64,000 bases of DNA. It comes from Megaustenia siamemsis. Taxonomy: Eukaryota > Mollusca > Gastropoda > Stylommatophora > Ariophantidae. The stretch is taken from NCBI GenBank assembly GCA_032433765.1, contig JAVIAB010000051.1:52685328-52749327 (forward strand). The letters are read 5' to 3'. The notes beneath the pieces were generated by a model. The model saw only the letters and a list, made by a program, of their open reading frames with translations, made no database searches and was not told the origin of the DNA. Numbering within the stretch: the stretch's first letter is position 1; every line of letters starts with the position of its first letter. Positions 44,187 through 54,944 of the stretch are shown here, in pieces. The translations under genes were made by a program, and so were the position numbers.

Positions 44187-45252
44187 ATATAGTTGTTTGA
44201 CATTCACGTTTGTATATGTTATATAGTTGTTTGACATTCATGTTTGCATATGTTGTATAGTTGTTTGACATTCACGTTTGTATATGTTGTATAGTTGTTT
44301 GACAATCACGTTTGTATATGTTGTATAGTTGTTTGACATTCACGTTTGTATATGTTATATAGTTGTTTGACAATCACGTTTGTATATGTTATATAGTTGT
44401 TTGACATTCACGTTTGTATATGTTATATAGTTGTTTGACAATCACGTTTGTATATGTTGTATAGTTGTTTGACATTCACGTTTGTATATGTTATATAGTT
44501 GTTTGACAATCACGTTTGTATATGTTATATAGTTGTTTGACATTCACGTTTGTATATGTTATATAGTTGTTTGACAATCACGTTTGTATATGTTATATAG
44601 TTGTTTGACAATCACGTTTGTATATGTTATATAGTTGTTTGACAATCACGTTTGTATATGTTGTATAGTTGTTTAACATTCACGTTTGTATATGTTATAT
44701 AGTTGTTTGACAATCACGTTTGTATATGTTATATAGTTGTTTGACATTCACGTTTGTATATGTTGTATAGTTGTTTGACAATCACGTTTGTATATGTTGT
44801 ATAGTTGTTTGACATTCACGTTTGTATATGTTGTATAGTTGTTTGACATTCACGTTTGTATATGTTGTATAGTTGTTTGACATTCACGTTTGTATATGTT
44901 GTATAGTTGTTTGACATTCACGTTTGTATATGTTGTATAGTTGTTTGACATTCACGTTTGTATATGTTGTATAGTTGTTTGACATTCACGTTTGTATATG
45001 TTGTATAGTTGTTTGACATTCACGTTTGTATATGTTGTATAGTTGTTTGACATTCACGTTTGTATATGTTGTATAGTTGTTTGACATTTACGTTTGTATA
45101 TGTTGTATAGTTGTTTGACATTCACGTTTGTATATGTTGTATAGTTGTTTGACATTCACGTTTGTATATGTTGTATAATTGTTTGACATTCACGTTTGTA
45201 TATGTTATATATTTGTTTGACATTCACGTTTGTATATGTTATATAGTTGTTT
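44187..45252. repeat. 34-bp satellite array, about 31 copies
   Basis: Unit: GTTGTTTGACATTCACGTTT plus GTATATGTTRTATA. Two variants, GACATTCACG and GACAATCACG, alternate between about 44290 and 44780 (a 68-bp higher-order unit). From about 44800 to 45250 only the first variant is present, nearly identical, so that half was homogenised more recently. Confidence 0.96.
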
Positions 45253-45660
45253 CAACGGGCTGGAAAGAACAATAATGGAAGGCATCCATTCCTGGATGGC
45301 ACACCAGGGGCAGACCAAGAAGATGATAGTTTTAAGATATCAAGTAGACCTTGAATATGGCAACAGAAGTGGGAGATCTGGCTAGAGACGGGGATTCGTT
45401 CAGACGGGCTGTGGTGAATGGAACGTTATGTGGGAGATCTGGCTAGAGACGGGGATTCGTTCAGACGGGCTGTGGTGAATGGAACGTTATGTGGGAGATC
45501 TGGCTAGAGACGGGGATTCGTTCAGACGGGCTGTGGTGAATGGAACGTTATGTGGGAGATCTGGCTAGAGACGGGGATTCGTTCAGACGGGCTGTGGTGA
45601 ATGCAACTTTCTGCAAAGGACGTGCGACCTGTTGATGATAATGATGTAGATGGTGATAAT
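45253..45660 (+). mobile_element. LINE H 3' end with internal 61-bp tandem duplications
   Basis: The plus strand reads GLERTIMEGIHSWMA, then LARDGDSFRRAVVNATFCKG and RAT before stop codons, typical of an RTE-like C-terminus, followed by GATGATAATGATG. A 61-bp segment starting GTGGGAGATCTGGCTAGAGA is repeated four times (45370-45613). Because 61 is not a multiple of three, the duplications shift the frame. Confidence 0.75.
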
Positions 45661-45739
45661 TGTTTCATATTCAGGTTTTTACACGTTATTAAATGTGTTT
45701 TTCTCATGGTAGAAGTAAACCAACAAGTACAATGGTATA

Positions 45740-47080
45740 GGTGTCTGCTGGCGTAGGTGATCATGTCTCTCCACAACGTTTAATCTTTTCAGTTCTTTAT
45801 CATTTCTGTTGTTGACTTTTTACCAAACTCACGTCTTCGGTTTGTGATTTTTCCTTTCTGTTTCTTCTTCCATCACATGTTGTCACCACATGCCCCAGCT
45901 GTTCCCTTCTCATTACATGGCCCAAATGATGGTTATTTCTTTGTTATGCTAACAATTAAACTTTACCTCGTTTAGGCCTTTATTTTTTAGAAAGTCCTGT
46001 TTACTACTTTTATCTGGCCATGACATTCCAGCAATCTTCTGTGTAATCAAATTACTCTGGCCTCCAGTGATTTTCTTTTCTGTTACTAAGTTGTACTGCA
46101 ATAACTTCCATATATCAAGACTGGCTTTATATGTCAAATGAAGAACTATTTTTCTTATCCCACAGATTCATTAATCTGTTTTTAACTACTGAATCATTTC
46201 TTTTAATTGCGGATTTACTTCAGGCTGTTTATATTATAACCACCGACTGATACTCTGGGTTTGTCATTTATAGATCTTATTGTGACAACTGTAAAGATTA
46301 AATAAATGTAGTTATAGTGCACTACCCGTGCATAACACGTTTTTTATCCTGGTTGGAACATTCTAAACTGACTGTCACATTTCAAACTGGCTTTCACAAT
46401 TCAAACTGGCCGGAACATTTTATTGGCTGCAGTTTTGTCAGTTACAAGAACACATGTGAAGGCTCCATCCATGCCTTTCTAGGCCTTTGAACGATGTGGT
46501 CGGTATCACTCCAGGCCGCATTTACTTCCCAGGAAAATCTCTGGTACCCAATTAGAACTGGTTGAACCCCGGGGTCGCTTGTCGATTCGAAAAAAAAAAA
46601 ATCTGCCAACTCAGGGTATTGTACTCGGACCTTTGCGTTTATAAAGCGAGTGCACCAACCACTCAGCCGAGACTGACATTTTTGTTAGTACCTGATATTT
46701 AATATTCTTATATTTTTGCTATCAATATTTGTACTTTATAAACATTTATATATTTCTTGATGCTTTAGTTCGTCAAATGCTTTGGTGTTGTCTATAAAAC
46801 ATTGTGTATAGATTTGTTATCACTTTTGTGACTCTTCCCAATGGTTCGCCTACAATAACTCCACATTATTTATCACTAATTTCTGGCTTGATTTTGTTTC
46901 CTAGTCTGTATATGATGATTGTGAGCAGTATTTTGATTATGTTGATCATTAGACTTGTCCTACGACTTTCGTCGAGTGCTATGGCACCAAGTTTTTTGCT
47001 AGCGCTATGAACATAGATTCAAGTAGATCATCCGATGTATGTCCAGTGTTGTAGATGGTATTCGACAGCAGCATAAAATG
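45740..47080 (-). mobile_element. Old LINE A-like element, interrupted by SINE type 3
   Basis: The minus strand shows a heavily eroded A-type 3' end (45740-46140) and traces of RT at 46185-46320. RT sequence around the KAF motif recurs at 46700-47080 (complement of TTCTTGATGCTTTAGTTCGTCAAATGC). The piece 46486-46672 is a SINE. Divergence from the A1 copies suggests great age or a distinct subfamily. Confidence 0.65.
46486..46672 (-). mobile_element. tRNA-headed SINE (type 3), body shared with type 1
   Basis: On the minus strand, CTCGGCTGAGTGGTTGGTGC starts a tRNA-like head with a B-box-like GGTCCGAGTACAATACC. The body, TTCCTGGGAAGTAAATGCGG then ATACCGACCACATCG, matches the type 1 SINE body. 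The head is different. Confidence 0.7.
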
Positions 47081-47214
47081 GATTAGTAAATATACATAAT
47101 TTTAGAAACCTCATTTATTACAGCTTTTATGAGATCACAATATCAATTTTGCAAATTATGGAGATTAATGTTTCATATTATTTTTAATGAAGTTCGAGCA
47201 AGCTAGCCAGAGAG

Positions 47215-47357
47215 AGCGTGTGTGTATGTGTGTGTGTGGGGGGGGGGAATAGAAAGAAAGAGAGAGAGAGAGAGAGAGGAGAAAACAAGACAGAGAGGTT
47301 TAAACCAAAACGAGGGAAAAGTTAGAAGGAAAGTGAAGTAATAAGGTGGTAGAAACA

Positions 47358-47406
<49 letters not shown>

Positions 47407-47557
47407 CAAACAGAGAGAGACAGAGGGAGAAAGACAAAGAGAAAGAACATCGAGGAAAGAAGACAATAAATAAAAGAGAGAGAAAAAATGAAACATTTTA
47501 TCAGAATCAGGAGTGGGGAAAAAGATAGAGAAACGGAGAGGAGGATTAAGTGAAATA

Positions 47558-47621
<64 letters not shown>

Positions 47622-47760
47622 GAAAGAGAGACAGTTGAAATATGTGATCAGAAATGAGTGAAGAAGAACAAGTAAAATAAGAGAGAGACAAGCCGTTGAA
47701 AAATGTTATCAGAAACGAGTGAGAGAGAAGGGAAAGTGAAATAAGTGAAAGAAAGAGAGA
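47215..47760. repeat. (GA)n-rich low-complexity tract
   Basis: Long GA dinucleotide runs (notably 47559-47617), short (CA)n at 47358-47374, (TG)n and a G homopolymer near 47238-47247. Frames rich in Leu/Ser or Arg/Glu across it are artefacts. Confidence 0.95.
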
Positions 47761-47869
47761 CAGTCGGACAGAGTTTTAACTTTTTGTTCTGAAATGAGAG
47801 AAAGAGAAGGGTACGTTTTTTAAAAATAACTTTTATCGAAACTATTATACCATGCATGTCATTCTATAG

Positions 47870-48121
47870 CCGTGATAGCTCAGTGGTTAGTGAACTGAAC
47901 TACAAAGGACATGAAGTAGTGTTCGATCCCAACCGACGGCTCCGGTTCACCCAGCCTTTAATGGGTACCGGATTTTTTTTCTGGGAAAGTAAAGCGGCAT
48001 GGGCGTAATACCGACCACATTACCCCAAAAATCATGTGCCGAAGGTCTGTAAAATGTATGGTCACTAACACCATATTCCCTATACGCCACTTGGCGTGAC
48101 GGGGGTACTTTACTTTTTTTT
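47870..48121 (+). mobile_element. tRNA-headed SINE (type 1), copy 5
   Basis: A plus-strand type 1 copy, CCGTGATAGCTCAGTGGTTA to GGGGTACTTTACTTTTTTT. Repeats ATGTCATTCTATAG (47856-47869) and ATGTGATTCTATAG (48122-48135) differ at one site. Confidence 0.9.
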
Positions 48122-48407
48122 ATGTGATTCTATAGAATGAGAAAATCGTAATGCTCAAGTCTCAGGTCAATTATTTTTGTTGAATGTTTGTTATTTTCTA
48201 TTTACTAAACTATATTATGCTATTATATTTATATTACATTTAGGAAATAACATTTACAATCCACCAGCGAGTTAGTTATGAAGGTCATCGACTATTAAAG
48301 TCCGTAACACTTTACTGGAACGCGTTCCGAACAGATTCGACTGAAATACCATACAATGTAAATAAAATTCAATAAAATTGAAAGAAAATTCATTTATTTT
48401 AGGCTCT

Positions 48408-48676
48408 TCTACTTCTTCTTTCCTTCCTCATCTGCCTTTCAGCGTCGAGGGGAGATATAATTTGCGGTTTTTTACTCTTCTGTTCGCCTCTGTTGCTGTT
48501 ATGTTTCCTAGTGCTTCTAATATTCCATCGACCAATCTTATTCGTGGTCGACCCTTGGGTCTGGTGTTCTCACAACGTTTGTTGAAGGCTCGTTGTGTTG
48601 TGTTTTGGTCTTTCTGTCTTGTCACGTGGCCAAACCATTTTATCTGTTGTTCCCTTATATATTCTGTGACGGTGGA
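48408..48676 (-). mobile_element. LINE C 3' piece, left of nested LINE B
   Basis: The minus strand reads EQQIKWFGHVTRQKDQNTTQ, then VDGILEALGNI and LYLPSTLKGR at the end. It stops at TATATATTCTGTGACGG; the rest of the same LINE C resumes at 51780. Confidence 0.88.
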
Positions 48677-48839
48677 TGGTGCGGATAAAGCAGAAATGAT
48701 CAACGGCCCAGAAAGGGCAAAGTGTGTGGTACACATGAGGCATATTCAGAACACGAAAGGTGAATATGGCAGACCACCGTGAAAGAGATTGGAGCCTCAT
48801 CACGTACTAGTCCAGAGGAAGCCATGGAGAGGAATTCGA

Positions 48840-51771
48840 ACTTATGTCGGAGGAAAGATCTTAAAAAGTACTTGGAATGTTAGGACTCTATATCAAGAAG
48901 GGAAATTGGAAAATCTGATTCAAGAAGCAGAAAGAGTAAATATAGATATTTTAGGCATATCAGAGACAAGATGGAAATAATATGGGTACATAGAGGACAA
49001 AAAATATACATTTATATACTCAGGAAACACAACAGAACATCAAAGGGGGGGGGGGGAGGGGGGTAGGAATACTGATAAAAAGAGAGCTACAAACATATTT
49101 AAGTAACCACTGGACATACAGTGATAGGATTATACTACTCAAGTTGAAAGCAAAACCATTCGACATAGCGATAATACAGACATATGCACCTACTCAAGAC
49201 TACACAGATGAACAAATAGAGGCGTACTATGAAGACCTAAATAAAGTTATGAAGCAAAGTGAAGGGAAAAAGAAATGACAGAGGAGAAAGATTAATACAA
49301 TTCTGTGAAGAAAACAGGCTGATAATATGTAACACCTACTTTGAGAAAAGAGAAAAGGAAACTAAACACATGGAAAAGCCCTGGAGATAAGAAGAGGAAT
49401 CAAATAGATTACATATTGATAAAAGAAAGGTTCCGTAACAGCGTAAAGATAGCCAAAACCTACCCAGGAGCAGATATTAATTCAGATCACAATCCTGTAA
49501 CGATTAAAATGAAAATCAAACTAAAGAGAAACAAGCAAAAGTCTAATTCATAAACAAATCCACTAGATATAACAGCTTTAAGTCAAAAAGATATTAAAGA
49601 TACCTATACAATACAAGTAAAGAACACATACAAAAAGCTGCTAGAAGAAGGAATTGAACATCTATCTATCTATCTATTGACCTTCGAGCCGTAACCGGCC
49701 CATAGGGCGTAGACCAAGATACACCTTCTCCTATATGAATTTTGTTCTAGCAGTTTTCTTTTAAAGATATTTATCAAATTGAACAATACAGAAGAGAAAT
49801 CCTGATGAAAAGTAACAACAAATGCATGCATAAAGAAAAGCATATAGGAAATCTGCGACACCTTACCAAAAGAGAAAAGAACAAAAAACAAAAAAAATGG
49901 ATAACTAACACCATCTTAGAAAAAATGGAAGAAAGGAGACAAGCGAAGAACACTGTCCAATACAATAAAATAGATAATGAGATACGCAAAATGTGCAAAA
50001 AGGCAAAAGAAGACTGGCTCAGCCAAAAATGTATAGAAATAGAAACTATGGATAGCAAACAAGACTTAAGAGGAATGCACACAGAAATAAAGAGAATGAC
50101 TAATTAAAATAAAAAAGCCACAGAAGGTGGATGCACTGCAGACAAAAAAAGAAAAATGCTAACAGACAATAACGAATTTATAGATATATGGCAGAAATAT
50201 ATAACAGAACTATTTCATGATCAAAGGGACAAGAAACCAGTTATAAAATGTACATCAGGCTATAAAATCTTAAAATCTGAGGTGGAAAAAGCTATAAAAA
50301 CAATGAAAAAGGGAAAAAAAAACAGCATGACCTGACAGCATACATATAGAGATGATACGGGCACTAGAAGATTTTGGCATTGAAGTGATTACAGACATAT
50401 GCAACGACATATACCACACAGGATACATACCAAATGAACTAAAAACATCAACTTTCATTGCATTGCCTAAAAAAAATGGTGCAGTTGAATGCAGTGACTT
50501 TAGAACAGTAAGCCTAATGAGCCATGTTACAAAAATCTTGCTAAAAGTTATACAAGGAAGGAATCTAAAATCAATACTGAATTAGATGAGCAGCAATTTG
50601 GATTTAGGAAAAATAGCGGGACAAAAGAAGCCATATTCTGCATGAGAACATTAATCGAAAAATACACAGAAGTAAACAAACCAATATATGCCTGCTTCAT
50701 AGACTACACCAAAGCTTTTGATAGAGCACACCACAAACAACTTATAGAATGTCTAAAAGAAATACATCTAGATGACATGGACATACGACTGATATGTAAT
50801 CTATACTGGGGACAAACAGCAATAATAAAATATAACAAAGAGAACTCTACACCCATTGATAAAAAAAGAGGAGTAAGACAAGGATGCATCCTATCACCAA
50901 GCTTGTTCAATTCATACACTGAGCAAATGTTTAAAAACATCATAGAGATGCCAGGCCTACAAATTAATGGAAAGATAATCAATAACCTAAGATATGCTGA
51001 CGATACTGTACCACTAGCAGAAAATCCTAAAGATCTACAACAATTACTTAATGAAATAAACATGACAAGCCAAAAATATGGACTAGATATGAATATCAAA
51101 AAGACTAAAACTATGATCATAAACAAAGAAGATACTCAAAACCCACAAGTGGATATCAAAATAGAAGGAATAGACCTGGAGACAGTTCAGAACTACAACT
51201 ACCTTGGACATACTATAACCAGTGATGGAAAATGTACAACTGAAATAAACAAAAAATAGGAATGGCAAAAAAGTAATTTTAATGTCATGAAGAACATACT
51301 AACATCAAAACAAATAACACCAGGACTAAAACTAAGAATAGCAAAATGTTACATCTTCTCAATATGCCTATATGGTGCAGAAACATGGACATTAGACACG
51401 AAAAGAGAACAAAGAATTGAAGCCTTTGAAATTTGGATATATAGAAGAATAGGTAGAATTGGATGGAAAGAAAAGAAAACAAACGATGAAGTATTAAAAC
51501 AACTAAAAATGAAAAGAGAACTACTAAACACAATTCAAACAAGACAATGTGATTTTTGAGCCATGTTAAAAGACCTCAACAGCCTACTCAAAGTAATCCT
51601 AGAGGGCAAAATACATGTAAAAGAGGTAGAGGCAGACCAAGACTAACATGGACGAGTAACATCAAAAGATGGACAAATCAGCCTATGACAATCTGCACCA
51701 TCAAAGCAAGAGACAGAGCAGAATGGCGCTCCATGGTAGCCAACCTTCGTTGCGGAGAAGGCACTGGATGA
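48840..51771 (+). pseudogene. LINE B endonuclease-reverse transcriptase, disrupted
   Basis: A single RTE-type polyprotein broken by stops, frameshifts and an insertion. APE endonuclease: STWNVRTLYQEGKLENL, DILGISETRWK (stop at about 48978), QTYAPTQDYTDEQIE, NQIDYILIKERFRN and SDHNPVTIK (48870-49510). A G homopolymer at 49047-49062 adds a shift. After the insertion comes the linker, KKWITNTILEKMEERRQAKN. RT: SFIALPKKNGA-like residues near 50455, CFIDYTKAFDRAHHKQL (50694-50744), GVRQGCILSPSLFN (50871-50912) and the active site [12 protein letters not shown] (50988-51023). The post-RT domain has CLYGAETWTLD and IYRRIGRIGW and ends MVANLRCGEGTG near 51768. The longest open block is 205 codons (50642-51259). 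Confidence 0.9.
49661..49776 (-). mobile_element. GATA-tailed element inserted in LINE B, 9-bp TSD
   Basis: A 116-bp insert whose (GATA)n tail is at the left (TCTATCTATCTATCTATTGA on the plus strand), so it lies on the minus strand. Perfect repeats AATTGAACA lie at 49652-49660 and 49777-49785. It matches 57494-57630 along its whole length. Confidence 0.85.
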
Positions 51772-51779
51772 TGATGATG

Positions 51780-52025
51780 ACTCCTATATATTCTATGGTT
51801 CGGGCTATTCCTAGCTTTTTTCTCAGTTCTTCATTTCTGATCTTATCTCTCAGACTGTTTCCTGTCATTTGTCTAACACATTTCATCTCTGTAGAGGTTA
51901 TTTTCTTATTGTTCTTGCATCTAGGGTCCAGGTCTGGCATTGGTAGCACAACTTTGGGATGAAGATTGTATTGAATAGTGCTCGTTTTGCCTCCAGGTTT
52001 ATTTCCTTGTTGGACAATAATAGTC
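51780..52025 (-). mobile_element. LINE C piece, right of nested LINE B
   Basis: Continuation of the LINE C at 48408-48676: CTATTCCTAGCTTTTTTCTC to TTTCCTTGTTGGACAATA. It ends abruptly where the 25-bp satellite begins. Confidence 0.88.
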
Positions 52026-52807
52026 AAAACCACTTCTACCCAGGTTGTGTCAAGTCCATTTCTACCCAGGTTGTGTCAAGTCCCTTCTATTGAGGTTGTG
52101 TCAAGACCCTCCGATCCAGGTTGTGTCAAGACCCTCCGATCCAGGTTGTGTCAAGACCCTTCTACCCAGGTTGTGTCAAGACCCTTCTACCCAGGTTGTG
52201 TCAAGACCCTTCTACCCAGGTTGTGTCAAGACCCTTCTACCCAGGTTGTGTCAAGACGCTCCGATCCAGGTTGTGTCAAGACCCTTCTACCCAGGTTGTG
52301 TCAAGACCCTCCGATCCAGGTTGTGTCAAGACCCTCCGATCCAGGTTGTGTCAAGACCCTTCTACCCAGGTTGTGTCAAGACCCTTCTACCCAGGTTGTG
52401 TCAAGATCCTTCTACCCAGGTTGTGTCAAGACCCTTCTACCCAGGTTGTGTCAAGACCCTTCTACCCAGGTTGTGTCAAGACCCTTCTACCCAGGTTGTG
52501 TCAAGACCCTTCTACCCAGGTTGTGTCAAGACCCATCTACCCAGGTTGTGTCAAGACCCTCCGATCCAGGTTGTGTCAAGACCCTTCTACCCAGGTTGTG
52601 TCAAGTCCCTTCTATTGAGGTTGTGTCAAGACCCTCCGATCCAGGTTGTGTCAAGACCCTTCTACCCAGGTTGTGTCAAGACCCTTCTACCCAGGTTGTG
52701 TCAAGACCCTTCTACCCAGGTTGTGTCAAGACCCTCCGATCCAGGTTGTGTCAAGACCCTTCTACCCAGGTTGTGTCAAGACCCTTCTACCCAGGTTGTG
52801 TCAAGAC
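52026..52807 (+). repeat. 25-bp satellite array, forward orientation
   Basis: About 31 copies of a 25-bp unit, CCCAGGTTGTGTCAAGACCC plus TTCTA, in two main versions (TTCTACCCAGG and TCCGATCCAGG) and rarer TCTATTGAGG units. Because 25 is not a multiple of three, all three forward frames stay open through the array; the resulting ORFs of up to 291 codons are artefacts. Confidence 0.97.
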
Positions 52808-52920
52808 CAATATATATCATGATATATTTGAGGCTAATAGGCAGATATGTTGATTATCCCAGACAGTCTGAGAAAGGCAAGACCAGTCTTTGTCAGAGTT
52901 TTTAAAAGCTACGTGATTCT

Positions 52921-53175
52921 AATTCTTCTACTTCTACTTTTCAGCTCCCTGTGGAACATAGGTCTTTAACAAACACTTTCCAAACCGTTCTGCTTCTAGC
53001 CAGTCTTTTAAGATCATTCCATGTCTTCCTCATCATCTTCATCTCTGTTTCAATCTGTCTTTTCCAAGAATAGCTTGGCCTTCATCTTTGTCTTTTTCCT
53101 TGGGGATTCAAAAAAACGGCCCGTTGTGCAATACTCTCAGTTGGCTTCCGCAGTGTGTGTCCTACATGACAGGCT
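52921..53175 (-). repeat. Dispersed repeat G, copy 1 (probable LINE 3' piece)
   Basis: This aligns with 56868-57130 (TCTTTTAAGATCATTCCATR, GGCTTCCGMAGTGTGTGTCC). Minus-strand frames hint at the C-terminal end of an RTE-like LINE, but no motif is decisive. Confidence 0.65.
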
Positions 53176-53880
53176 GCATGAAAAGAACTTTCGAAAAAAA
53201 CAGTTTTAACAAAGGAGGAATAACATACAGATAGATGGACGAATCGGTAAATTGAGTTAAAGTGAGAAAGAACTGCGCAGTTCGTCGGTTTTACTTTCTC
53301 ACCTCTATCTATTTAAATCAATTGGCAAAACAAGTCAAGACACAAACGTACAGAAGAATGAAAAATAATATACTGATGAAGACAAATGTTACATTACAGG
53401 AAGTGTCGCAAATGAAAAAACATTGAAACAGAACGAAGACGCGTGAATAATTTAATGAAAAACTAAAACAAAATAGAAAGGAATCATTAATATAAAGAGT
53501 GGCAAAAACACAATAAAAGTTGTCGAATGACAATAGAATTGAGAACCAAAAAATTATAAATAAATGAGGGGATAAAATAAGAAAAGAGGCAAGAACCTAG
53601 AAACTAAATCATGTAAAGTAATGAAAGAAAAAACTAAATATTCTTTTAAAAAAACAAGCGAGAAGAAAAAACAAGTACAGCCAAACGAAATACTACAAAT
53701 ATGTAAATTAAATAACCTTTTATAACGCTTAAAAACGTGAAATTATCCAGACAAAAATGGTGTTGCACACATCTAAAATGCAATATGAATTAATTATATG
53801 AATGACATTTTATATAAGTAAAGGTGTACCTGAATATAACACTTTAATTCCAGCGAACGGTCCATTGAGACGCGAATAGA
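53176..53880. other. Spacer between inverted satellite arrays
   Basis: AT-rich and purine-rich on the plus strand. No gene or repeat recognised. Confidence 0.4.
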
Positions 53881-53881
53881 A

Positions 53882-54597
53882 ACTTGACACAACCTGGATA
53901 GGAGGGTCTTGACACAACCTGGATAGGAGGGTCTTGACACAACCTGGATAGAAGGGACTTGACACAACCTGGATAGGAGGGTCTTGACACAACCTGGATA
54001 GAAGGGACTTGACACAACCTTGATAGAAGGGACTTGACACAACCTGGATAGGAGGGTCTTGACACAACCTGGATAGAAGGGACTTGACACAACCTGGGTA
54101 GAAATGGTCTTGACACGACCTGGGTAGAATTGGTCTTGACACAACCTTAATAGAAAGGACTTGACACAACCTGGGTAGAATGGACTTGACACAACCATAG
54201 ATAGAAATGGACTTGACACGACCTGGGTAGAAATGGTCTTGACACAACCTAAATAGAAGGGACTTAACATAACCTGGGTAGAAATTATCTTGACACAACC
54301 TGGATAGAAGTTTCTTGACACAACCTGGATATAAATGGTCTTGACACAACCTAGGTAGAAATGGTCTTGACACAACCTAGGTAGAAATGGTCTTGACACA
54401 ACCTAGGTAGAAATGGTCTTGACGCAACCTGGATATAAGGGTCTTGATACAACCTGAATATAAAGGTCTTGACACAACCTGAATAGAAGGGACTTGACAC
54501 AACCTGAATAGAAGGGACTTGACACAACCTCGGTAGAAGGGACTTAACATAACCTGAATGGAAGGGAATTGAGACAACCTGGGTAGAAATGGTCTTG
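53882..54597 (-). repeat. 25-bp satellite array, reverse orientation
   Basis: About 28 copies of the same 25-bp unit as 52026-52807 but reverse-complemented (CTTGACACAACCTGG plus ATAGAAGGGA). Units nearest the spacer are the most uniform (GGATAGGAGGGT or GGATAGAAGGGA). Outer units are more varied, with GGTAGAAATGGT variants. Confidence 0.97.
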
Positions 54598-54599
54598 AC

Positions 54600-54924
54600 T
54601 TATTTTAGTATCATTATCTCTTCATCCCTCTTCGTCTATATTACTGCTCATATATATATATATATAAATTCACAAACAGCAGAGATAGAATCAAGATGCA
54701 ACAAATCTTGTCAAATCATTGGACAGTTATCACCATTATTGTCCAGAAAGGAAATAACTCTAGAGGCAAAACGAGCACTATACAATACAATCTTCAACCC
54801 AACGTTGTGCTACCAATGCCAGACCTGGACCCTAGATGCAAGAACAACATGAAAAATAACCGCTTCAGAGATGAAATGTATTAGACGAATGACAGGAAAC
54901 GGTCTGAGAGATAAGATCAGAAAT
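54600..54924 (+). mobile_element. LINE C fragment with shared upstream flank
   Basis: The plus strand begins ATTTTAGTATCATTATCTC, then a short AT tract, then LINE C post-RT sequence (CACAAACAGCAGAGATAGAA ... GAGATAAGATCAGAAATGG). The non-LINE flank is also present at 57880, so the two loci share more than the LINE. A stray satellite unit (ATAGAAGGTACTTGACA) follows at 54927-54943. Confidence 0.82.
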
Positions 54925-54944
54925 GGATAGAAGGTACTTGACAG

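Larger units (their letters stand above)
48677..51779 (+). mobile_element. LINE B, near full length, inserted in LINE C
   Basis: About 3.1 kb, from a short 5' leader through endonuclease and reverse transcriptase to a TGATGATGATGA tail. The flanking LINE C sequences CTTATATATTCTGTG and CCTATATATTCTATG overlap and form a diverged TSD. The element itself contains a 116-bp GATA-tailed insertion at 49661-49776. It is the reference copy for family B in this window. Confidence 0.9.

Noticed and set aside
44187..45252. Regular 34-bp repeats resembling a CRISPR array
   Set aside because: Units are contiguous with no spacers, no cas genes, and the context is animal DNA.
47203..47691. 162-codon minus-strand ORF rich in Leu and Ser
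   Set aside because: Translation of (GA)n dinucleotide repeats.
51978..52905. ORFs of 165-291 codons in all three forward frames, and up to 201 codons on the minus strand at 53794-54399
   Set aside because: Produced by the 25-bp satellite, which has no stop in any frame; the same peptide cycle appears in every frame.
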